Positions 5,556 to 11,731 of a DNA stretch of 11,731 nucleotides are shown piece after piece. Made by a program: the position numbers and the translations under genes. The notes beneath the pieces were generated by a model. The model did not search any database. It worked only from the letters and a program-made list of their open reading frames with translations, and had not been told where the DNA came from. Numbering within the stretch: the stretch's first letter is position 1; each line of letters starts with the position of its first letter. Source of the stretch: an uncultured beta proteobacterium (lineage in GTDB: Bacteria > Pseudomonadota > Gammaproteobacteria > Burkholderiales > Burkholderiaceae_C); NCBI GenBank assembly GCA_903914985.1, contig CAIWRE010000182.1, positions 1 to 11,731 on the forward strand, in the 5' to 3' direction.

Positions 5556-6844
5556 GCGCCGTCGCATTTCCCATTGCTGTGAAAGCAGCCAACGGCTGCC
5601 AGGACGCACCCGTGCTGCGGGAACGCGGTCAGCACGAGGTTTTTTGCGGGCTGACCGGCATTATTTGGCTGCACCGCAAAATACAAGATGCGTTTTTTCT
5701 GGTGGTGGGGTCACGCACTTGCGCACACCTGATCCAGTCGGCCGCCGGGGTGATGATTTTTGCTGAGCCCCGTTTTGCCACAGCCATCATTGACGAGCGC
5801 GACCTGGCGGGCCTGGCCGATGCCAACGCAGAACTCGACCGGGTGGTGAACCAACTTCTGGCGCGCCGTCCCGAAATCAAGTTGCTGTTTTTGGTCGGCT
5901 CCTGCCCTTCGGAGGTCATCAAGCTCGACCTGTCGCGTGCGGCATCCCGCCTCTCGGCTCAGCATTCCCCTTCGGTGCGGGTTCTGAATTATTCGGGCAG
6001 CGGAATTGAAACAACCTTCACCCAGGGTGAGGACGCATGCCTTGCGTCCATGGTGCCTGAGCTGCCCGTCGCAGCCGAGGACAGCGCACCGGAATTGTTG
6101 GTGGTGGGCACACTGGCCGACGTGGTGGAAGACCAATTTATCCGCCTGTTGGGTGCCATGGGCATTGAGCGGGTGCGGTTTTTTCCGCCGCGCCGCGCCT
6201 CGGACCAGGCTCCTGTGGGACCGCACACCCGTTTGCTGCTGGCCCAGCCCTTCCTGGCCGACACGGCGCGCGCCTTGCAGGCACGCGGCGCGCAGTTGTT
6301 GTCCGCACCGTTTCCCCTTGGCATTGAAGGCACACGCGCCTGGCTGCAAGCCGCCGCCACGGCCTTTGACGTGACCCCTGCCATTTTTGAAGCTGCCGTC
6401 GCTGCACCCACCGCCCGCGCCAGCGCAGCCTTGGCGCGGGCCAAGCTTCATTTGGAGGGCAAAAGCATCTTTTTCTTTCCGGACTCACAACTGGAGATTC
6501 CCTTGGCGCGCTTTTTGTCTCGCGAGCTGGGTATGACCTTGGCAGAAGTGGGTACCCCCTATTTGCACCGACAGCATATGGCCCAGGAGTTGGCCATGCT
6601 GCCAGAGGGAACCTTTCTCTCGGAGGGCCAGCACGTTGAAAACCAGCTGGAACGGTGCCGCGCAGCCCGTCCCGACATGGTGGTGTGTGGCCTGGGGCTG
6701 GCCAACCCCTTGGAGTCTGAGGGTATGACGACCAAATGGTCGATCGAACTTGTTTTCACACCCATCCAGGGCTTTGACCAGGCAGGCGATCTCGCCGAAT
6801 TGTTTACCCGTCCCCTGGTGCGCCGCCTGCGCCTGGCTGCCTGA
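5552..6844 (+). CDS. bchN: Dark-operative protochlorophyllide reductase subunit BchN
   Basis: BchN and BchB form the nitrogenase-like NB component that reduces the C17-C18 double bond of protochlorophyllide in the dark, with electrons from BchL. The 430-residue protein resembles nitrogenase NifD. The three cysteines that hold the intersubunit [4Fe-4S] cluster in R. capsulatus BchN (26, 51, 112) are matched here by Cys32 (HEVFCGLTG), Cys57 (VGSRTCAHL) and Cys118 (LVGSCPSEV), with identical spacing of 25 and 61 residues. FAEPRFATAIIDERDL (70-85) is another typical stretch. The ATG overlaps the bchF stop (ATGA), and GGAG lies ten bases before it, so translation is probably coupled. The N terminus is six residues longer than in R. 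capsulatus by the cysteine numbering. The stop lies 13 bp before bchB. Identity is secure. The enzyme is oxygen-sensitive, in line with repression in air. Confidence 0.96.
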   Translation: MSAVAFPIAVKAANGCQDAPVLRERGQHEVFCGLTGIIWLHRKIQDAFFLVVGSRTCAHLIQSAAGVMIFAEPRFATAIIDERDLAGLADANAELDRVVNQLLARRPEIKLLFLVGSCPSEVIKLDLSRAASRLSAQHSPSVRVLNYSGSGIETTFTQGEDACLASMVPELPVAAEDSAPELLVVGTLADVVEDQFIRLLGAMGIERVRFFPPRRASDQAPVGPHTRLLLAQPFLADTARALQARGAQLLSAPFPLGIEGTRAWLQAAATAFDVTPAIFEAAVAAPTARASAALARAKLHLEGKSIFFFPDSQLEIPLARFLSRELGMTLAEVGTPYLHRQHMAQELAMLPEGTFLSEGQHVENQLERCRAARPDMVVCGLGLANPLESEGMTTKWSIELVFTPIQGFDQAGDLAELFTRPLVRRLRLAA

Positions 6845-6857
6845 AGAAAGAAGCAGC

Positions 6858-8474
6858 ATGCAACTGACCTTATGGACTTACGAAGGCCCGCCCCATGTGG
6901 GAGCCATGCGCATCGCCACGGCCATGGACGGGGTGCATTACGTGCTGCATGCGCCGCAGGGCGATACCTACGCCGATCTTTTGTTCACCATGATCGAGCG
7001 CCTGCCCAAGCGCCCGCCCGTCACTTACACCACGTTTCAGGCGCGCGACCTCGGTGGCGACACCGCTGAGTTGTTCAAGACCGCAGCACGCCAAGCGTTC
7101 GAGCGCTTTGCGCCCCAGGCCATGCTGGTGGGTTCGTCCTGCACCGCAGAGCTCATCCAGGACGATCCCGGCGGCCTGTGCAAAGCCTTGAATCTGCCAG
7201 TGCCCGTGGTTGCGCTGGAACTTCCGTCTTACCAGCGCAAAGAGAACTGGGGTGCTTCCGAAACCTTTTACCAGTTGGTGCGCCATCTTTCCAAGCCTTC
7301 GCAGCTGAGCGCAGCGCAGAAAGAGGGACGCAAGCCCCTGTGCAATATCCTGGGCCCCAGTGCTCTGGGCTTCCGCCACCGTGACGATGTCGCCGAAATC
7401 CGCAAGCTGCTCACCGACATGGGCGTTGACATCAACGTCGTAGCCCCCCAGAGCGCAACACCAGCGGATCTGGCGCGCTTGGCCGATGCCGATTTCAATG
7501 TGGTGCTTTACCCGGAAATTGCCAAGCTCAGCGCACAGTGGCTGGAGCGCGCCTATGGCCAACCCTTTACCAAGACCATTCCCATTGGCGTTGGCGCCAC
7601 GCGCGCATTTGTGCGTGAAGTCGCCGCGCTGGCGGGCATGGACCCGGCTGCCTCGGTGGACCAGGTCGTGTCCCGCGCCAATTGGTACGCCCGTTCCGTG
7701 GACTCCACGTACCTCACCGGCAAGCGCGTCTTTGTGTTCGGTGATGCGACGCATGCGGTTGCGGCAGCCAAAGTCGCCGCTGAGGAAATGGGCTTTGCAG
7801 TCGTCGGCATTGGCACCTACAGCCGTGAATTTGCGCGGGAAGTCCGCGACGCGGCCAAGCTCTACGGCATCGAAGCTTTGATCAGCGACGACTATCTGGA
7901 AATAGAGGCCCGGATTTCCGAGCTGCAACCTGAACTGGTGCTTGGAACACAAATGGAGCGGCATATTGCCAAGCGCCTGGGCGTGCCATGCGCCGTGATT
8001 TCCGCGCCGGTTCACGTGCAGGATTTTCCGGCACGCTACTCGCCGCAAATGGGCTTCGAAGGCGCCAACGTGCTTTTTGACACCTGGGTTCATCCGCTGA
8101 TGATGGGACTCGAAGAGCACCTCATCGGCATGTTCCGTGGCGATGCCGAGTTCCATGAAGACGCGGCGCCGTCCCATTTGGGCGGTGCAGCGCGAGCGCA
8201 ATCTTCGAACCCACAGCAGCCCTCTTTAGCCCCCGCCACAGACCTTCAATCCACGGTGTCGGTGCCTGCCACAACACCCGTTGCCCCGGTTGAATCAAGC
8301 CCCGCGGGTGGCATCTGCTCGTGGGACGCACCCGCCGAGAAAGAACTCAAAAAAATACCGTTCTTCGTGCGCGGCAAGGCCAAGCGAAATACCGAGCGCT
8401 ACGCCTGCGAGCATGGCCTGTCGACGATTACGGTGGAGACACTTTATGACGCTAAAGCTTACTTCTCACGGTAA
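6858..8474 (+). CDS. bchB: Dark-operative protochlorophyllide reductase subunit BchB
   Basis: BchB pairs with BchN to form the catalytic NB heterotetramer and contributes the unusual aspartate ligand to its [4Fe-4S] cluster. From the ATG at 6858 the protein has 538 residues. Asp36 (HAPQGDTYAD) falls at exactly the position of the known cluster ligand, which supports this start over an upstream in-frame ATG at 6750 lying deep inside bchN. Cys95 (VGSSCTAEL) is the family cysteine. The Asp in SVDSTYLTGKR (Asp282) probably corresponds to the proton donor Asp274 of R. capsulatus, though that alignment is by eye. A linker rich in Ala, Pro, Ser and Thr (about 436-484) leads to the C-terminal domain with WDAPAEKELKKIPFFVRGKA and NTERYACEHGLSTITVETLY, which caps the substrate site. 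The ribosome site is a weak purine run (GAAGAAAG). Its last 29 bases overlap the start of bchH. Identity is secure. Confidence 0.96.
   Translation: MQLTLWTYEGPPHVGAMRIATAMDGVHYVLHAPQGDTYADLLFTMIERLPKRPPVTYTTFQARDLGGDTAELFKTAARQAFERFAPQAMLVGSSCTAELIQDDPGGLCKALNLPVPVVALELPSYQRKENWGASETFYQLVRHLSKPSQLSAAQKEGRKPLCNILGPSALGFRHRDDVAEIRKLLTDMGVDINVVAPQSATPADLARLADADFNVVLYPEIAKLSAQWLERAYGQPFTKTIPIGVGATRAFVREVAALAGMDPAASVDQVVSRANWYARSVDSTYLTGKRVFVFGDATHAVAAAKVAAEEMGFAVVGIGTYSREFAREVRDAAKLYGIEALISDDYLEIEARISELQPELVLGTQMERHIAKRLGVPCAVISAPVHVQDFPARYSPQMGFEGANVLFDTWVHPLMMGLEEHLIGMFRGDAEFHEDAAPSHLGGAARAQSSNPQQPSLAPATDLQSTVSVPATTPVAPVESSPAGGICSWDAPAEKELKKIPFFVRGKAKRNTERYACEHGLSTITVETLYDAKAYFSR
8435..8438 (+). 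promoter_or_regulatory. Ribosome binding site of bchH inside bchB
   Basis: GGAG, within GGTGGAGA, lies seven bases before the ATG at 8446. It lies inside the coding sequence of bchB and fixes the bchH start despite the 29-base overlap, so bchH translation probably depends partly on ribosomes finishing bchB. Confidence 0.7.
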
Positions 8475-11400
8475 GGCAGCAGTGCCCCGTAACACCACCC
8501 CGATCAGGGTGGTGATAGTGACCATGGACACGCATCTGGCGAGTTCGGTCAATCGGGCCATGCCGGTCTTGGCGCGTGAGTTCCCGGGTCTTTCGCTGGG
8601 TTTTCATGCGGCATCGGAATATGCAGGCAATGAGGTGCTGATCGCACGGTGCAAAAAAGATATCGCAGAAGCGGATATCGTGGTTGCAGGCATGTTGTTT
8701 CTGGAAGACCACTTCCTGCCCATTCTGGAAGAACTGCGTCAGCGCCGCATGCACTGCGACGCCATGATTTGCATGGCGAGCGCCACCGAAGTTACACAGC
8801 TCACCCGCATAGGGCAATTTGACATGGGCAAGCCCGCCAGCGGCCCCATGGCCTTGCTCAAAAAGCTGCGGGGCAGCAAAGAGAAGGCGTCCACTGGTGG
8901 CGCCGCACAAATGAAAATGCTGCGGCGGATTCCGCAAATGCTGCGCTTCATTCCGGGCACAGCACAAGATGTGCGCTCCTATTTTTTGACGCTTCAATAC
9001 TGGCTTGGCGGCTCGGATGACAACGTGCTCAATCTGGTGCGCCACGTCATCGACCGGGGCGCAGAGGGTCCGCGCAAAGCCTTGCGTGGCAGCGTCAAAG
9101 TGGCTGCGCCAGTGGACTACCCGGAAGTGGGCGTCTACCACCCGCGGATGGCCGGGCGCTTTAGCGAAAACCCGCAAGACCTTCCGCTCCCGGCAGGCGG
9201 GGCAGCGAATGGCACGGTTGGCATATTGTTGCTGCGCTCCTACCTGCTATCGGGCAATGCCGGTCACTACGACGGCGTGATTGCAGCGCTGGAAGCGCGT
9301 GGTCTGCGCGTGATTCCCGTCTTTGCCGCAGGCTTGGATTCACGTCCCGCAATCGACAGCTTCTTCATGAAAAAGGGCCAGGTCTGCGTGGATGCTGTGG
9401 TCTCGCTGACCGGTTTTTCATTGGTCGGTGGCCCGGCCTACAACGATGCGAAAGCGGCAGAAGAGGTTTTGGCCAGACTCGACGTCCCCTACGTCGCAGC
9501 CCACCCGGTTGAGTTCCAAACACTGGACCAGTGGGGCGGATCAGATCGCGGACTTCTGCCGGTGGAAAACACCATCATGGTGGCGATTCCTGAGCTGGAC
9601 GGTTCTACCAGCCCCATCGTTTTTGGTGGACGCCCCGGAGCCGCTGGCGTCACCTGCGCGGGTTGCCACCACGCCTGCACCTTCGGGCCCAGCACCAACG
9701 CGCAGGACATGCACTCCTGCCCCGAGCGCGCGCTGATGCTCGCCGCGCGCGTGAGCAAGATGGTGGCACTCAAGCGCAGCCAACGCCAAGAGCGCAAAGT
9801 TGCCATCGTCTTATTCAATTTTCCGCCCAATGCCGGCAATATTGGCACCGCTGCCTTCCTGTCCGTATTTGAATCGTTGTGGCATACGCTCACGGCGATG
9901 AAGGCCCAGGGCTACTGTGTTGAAGTGCCCGCGTCGGTAGACGCATTGCGCGATTCACTACTGCAAGGCAATGCCATGCAATACGGTGCAGACGCCAATG
10001 TTCATACGCTCATCAGCGCCGACGAGCATGTCAAACGCGAGCGCTGGCTCAAGGAAATCGAAGCGCAATGGGGCCCCGCCCCGGGCCGCCAGCTGAGCAA
10101 CGGAAGCTCGATATTCGTGCTGGGAAAGCAATTCGGCAACGTACTCGTCAGCGTACAGCCTTCGTTTGGCTACGAAGGCGATCCCATGCGTTTGCTGTTT
10201 GAAAAAGGCTTGGCGCCTACCCATGCATTTTCCGCCTTTTATCGCTACCTCAGAGAAGATTTTCAAGCGCATGCGGTGCTGCATTTCGGCACCCACGGCG
10301 CACTTGAATTTATGCCCGGCAAACAAACCGGCATGAGTGGCACCTGCTGGCCGGACCGCTTGATCGACGACCTGCCCAATATCTACCTCTACGCCTCCAA
10401 CAATCCGTCGGAAGGTGCCATTGCCAAGAGGCGCTCAGGTGCTACGCTGATCAGTTACCTGACGCCGCCGGTCGCTCAAGCCGGCTTGTACAAAGGTTTG
10501 AACGACTTGAAGTCGTCGCTGGAGCGTTGGCGTACGCAGGAGAGCGGCAGTAGCGAACGCGGATGCCTGGCCCTTGTGATCCAAGCCCAGGCCGCTGAAC
10601 TCAATTTGGCAGAGCCTGAGCCGGTCTGGTCTACCGCGATGGGCGATGCGCTCGATCGCCGGATGCTGCGGTTGTCGGAAGATCTCCTGGAGCTGGAATA
10701 CACATTGGTTCCTTTTGGCCTGCACGTGGCCGGTCGTGCGCCCAGCCCTGAGCAGCAAGTTGACATGCTGTTGGCCATGGCCGAGGCCCACCATGGAGTG
10801 CAAGTCGAGCGGGCCGCCGTACACGCGTTGGTACAAGGGCGTACGCCGGAGCAAGCTCTCGCGGCGGCAGGACTGCAAAAATCTCACAGCAGCCTGGAGG
10901 TTCTTCGGGCACTGGCGCAGTCCCAGCCGCTCCTGGCGGTCGACAGTGAAGTGCCGGCTCTGCTGCGCGCATTGGACGCCCGCTATATTCGACCGGCTCC
11001 TGGCGGCGACATATTGCGCACGTCTGCGGTCTTGCCAACGGGCCGCAATATCCATGGCTTTGACCCTTTCCGCATCCCAAGCGCCATGGCGGTACGTGAT
11101 GGCAAAGCCCATGCGGACCTTCTCATCGAGCGCCATTGCGCGCAGGGCAACGCCTTACCGGAATCTATTGCGATGGTGCTGTGGGGCAGCGACAACCTGA
11201 AAAACGAAGGTGCACCGATCGCACAGGCCTTGGCACTGATGGGCGCTCTGCCGCGGTTTGACAGCTACGGCCGAATTGCCGGCGCCAGCCTGATCCCTTT
11301 GGCAGAACTTGGTCGTCCGCGCATTGATGTGGTGATCACGCTGTCGGGCATCTTCCGTGATCTCATGCCATTGCAAATCAAACTATTGGCAGAAGCGGCA

Positions 11401-11731
11401 TTCCTGGCGGCGTCTGCCGACGAACCCCTCGAAATGAACTGGATTCGCAAGCACAGCCTGGCCTACCAGCAAGAACACGGTTGCACTCTGGAGACGGCCG
11501 CCCTGCGGGTGTATGGCAACGCCGAAGGGGCTTATGGCTCCAACGTCAATAACCTGGTTGAAAGCAGCCGTTGGGGTGACGAGGGGGAATTGGCCGAAAC
11601 CTACAAGCGCCGAAAAGGCTTTGCCTACGGCATCACGGGGCGTCCGGTTCAGCATACAGCTCTCCTTCAAACCGCATTGGCCGACGTTCAACTCACATAC
11701 CAAAACCTAGACTCTGTCGAACTGGGCGTCA
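8446..11731 (+). CDS. bchH: Magnesium chelatase large subunit BchH, cut off by the right edge
   Basis: BchH binds protoporphyrin IX and is the chelating subunit of Mg chelatase, working with the AAA+ subunits BchI and BchD. From the ATG at 8446 the frame is open for 1095 codons and runs off the window; the usual length is about 1190-1250, so roughly 100-150 C-terminal residues are missing. The N-terminal domain (about 15-180) opens with PIRVVIVTMDTHLASSVNRA. The CobN-like body includes HFGTHGALEFMPGKQTG (613-629), with His617 and Glu621, then SNNPSEGAIAKRRS and YGNAEGAYGSNVNNLVESSR (1023-1042), all hallmarks of the family. A cysteine set CAGCHHAC plus Cys425 (Cys404, 407, 411, 425) could bind an iron-sulfur cluster; an oxygen-sensitive cluster has been reported for R. 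capsulatus BchH. The gene overlaps bchB by 29 bases and has a good ribosome site. In related clusters bchL and bchM follow. No frameshift was seen. Confidence 0.96.
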   Translation, partial: MTLKLTSHGKAAVPRNTTPIRVVIVTMDTHLASSVNRAMPVLAREFPGLSLGFHAASEYAGNEVLIARCKKDIAEADIVVAGMLFLEDHFLPILEELRQRRMHCDAMICMASATEVTQLTRIGQFDMGKPASGPMALLKKLRGSKEKASTGGAAQMKMLRRIPQMLRFIPGTAQDVRSYFLTLQYWLGGSDDNVLNLVRHVIDRGAEGPRKALRGSVKVAAPVDYPEVGVYHPRMAGRFSENPQDLPLPAGGAANGTVGILLLRSYLLSGNAGHYDGVIAALEARGLRVIPVFAAGLDSRPAIDSFFMKKGQVCVDAVVSLTGFSLVGGPAYNDAKAAEEVLARLDVPYVAAHPVEFQTLDQWGGSDRGLLPVENTIMVAIPELDGSTSPIVFGGRPGAAGVTCAGCHHACTFGPSTNAQDMHSCPERALMLAARVSKMVALKRSQRQERKVAIVLFNFPPNAGNIGTAAFLSVFESLWHTLTAMKAQGYCVEVPASVDALRDSLLQGNAMQYGADANVHTLISADEHVKRERWLKEIEAQWGPAPGRQLSNGSSIFVLGKQFGNVLVSVQPSFGYEGDPMRLLFEKGLAPTHAFSAFYRYLREDFQAHAVLHFGTHGALEFMPGKQTGMSGTCWPDRLIDDLPNIYLYASNNPSEGAIAKRRSGATLISYLTPPVAQAGLYKGLNDLKSSLERWRTQESGSSERGCLALVIQAQAAELNLAEPEPVWSTAMGDALDRRMLRLSEDLLELEYTLVPFGLHVAGRAPSPEQQVDMLLAMAEAHHGVQVERAAVHALVQGRTPEQALAAAGLQKSHSSLEVLRALAQSQPLLAVDSEVPALLRALDARYIRPAPGGDILRTSAVLPTGRNIHGFDPFRIPSAMAVRDGKAHADLLIERHCAQGNALPESIAMVLWGSDNLKNEGAPIAQALALMGALPRFDSYGRIAGASLIPLAELGRPRIDVVITLSGIFRDLMPLQIKLLAEAAFLAASADEPLEMNWIRKHSLAYQQEHGCTLETAALRVYGNAEGAYGSNVNNLVESSRWGDEGELAETYKRRKGFAYGITGRPVQHTALLQTALADVQLTYQNLDSVELGV

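Noticed and set aside
4965..5609. A 214-codon open frame on the minus strand opposite bchF
   Set aside because: It lies opposite bchF, the bchF start region and the bchN start. Its translation resembles no family, while bchF is clear on the plus strand.
6750..6857. An upstream in-frame ATG that would extend BchB by 36 residues
   Set aside because: The extension lies within bchN and lacks similarity to BchB. The ATG at 6858 puts the cluster ligand exactly at Asp36 as in the studied enzyme.
6870..8201. A 443-codon open frame on the minus strand opposite bchB
   Set aside because: It is fully contained within bchB, whose identity is certain from Asp36, Cys95 and family motifs. The antisense frame is low in recognisable domains and looks like a by-product of codon bias.
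10435..11136. A 233-codon minus-strand open frame inside bchH
   Set aside because: It is antisense to conserved BchH sequence that reads through without interruption, so it is a shadow.

Overview
The window is a piece of a purple-bacterial photosynthesis gene cluster. It holds four bacteriochlorophyll genes reading right (bchF, bchN, bchB, bchH), and a divergent block reading left with two photosynthesis regulators (aerR/ppaA and ppsR), bacteriochlorophyll synthase (bchG) and geranylgeranyl reductase (bchP). The protein sequences, the fairly GC-rich composition and the gene order suggest a betaproteobacterium of the Rubrivivax/Rhodoferax type (Burkholderiales). That placement is an inference from family knowledge; no search was run.

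Layout. Positions 1-73 (minus) are the first codons of a short, probably membrane-embedded protein that overlaps the bchP stop by 4 bp. Then, all on the minus strand, come bchP (70-1278), bchG (1329-2237), ppsR (2314-3780) and aerR/ppaA (3818-4717). A 274-bp divergent control region (4718-4991) separates these from the plus-strand run bchF (4992-5555), bchN (5552-6844), bchB (6858-8474) and bchH (8446 to the right edge, cut off before its C terminus). No stretch over 300 bases lacks a gene. I saw no RNA genes, mobile elements or CRISPR array.

How the genes work together. BchH carries protoporphyrin IX for Mg insertion. BchN and BchB form the catalytic part of the dark-operative protochlorophyllide reductase. 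BchF hydrates the 3-vinyl group of chlorophyllide. BchG attaches the isoprenoid tail and BchP reduces that tail to phytyl. PpsR is the redox-responsive repressor of such genes, and AerR/PpaA is the cobalamin-binding protein that counteracts it.

Control. A perfect TGT-N12-ACA PpsR site lies immediately upstream of bchG. The aerR-bchF divergent region carries two TGT-N12-ACG near-matches that share the 9-mer TGTCTAATT and lie 81 bp apart. Between them is a strong FNR/FnrL-type box (9 of 10 conserved positions). This reads as combined oxygen/redox (PpsR), B12/light (AerR) and anaerobic (FnrL) control. Oddities include the absence of the PucC-like gene often found between bchG and bchP, a CX2CX3CX13C cysteine set in BchH, loss of one of the two redox cysteines of Rhodobacter PpsR, and candidate promoters that would give leaderless bchF and bchG transcripts. 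The window is a largely canonical photosynthesis locus; I did not find a wholly unknown system.
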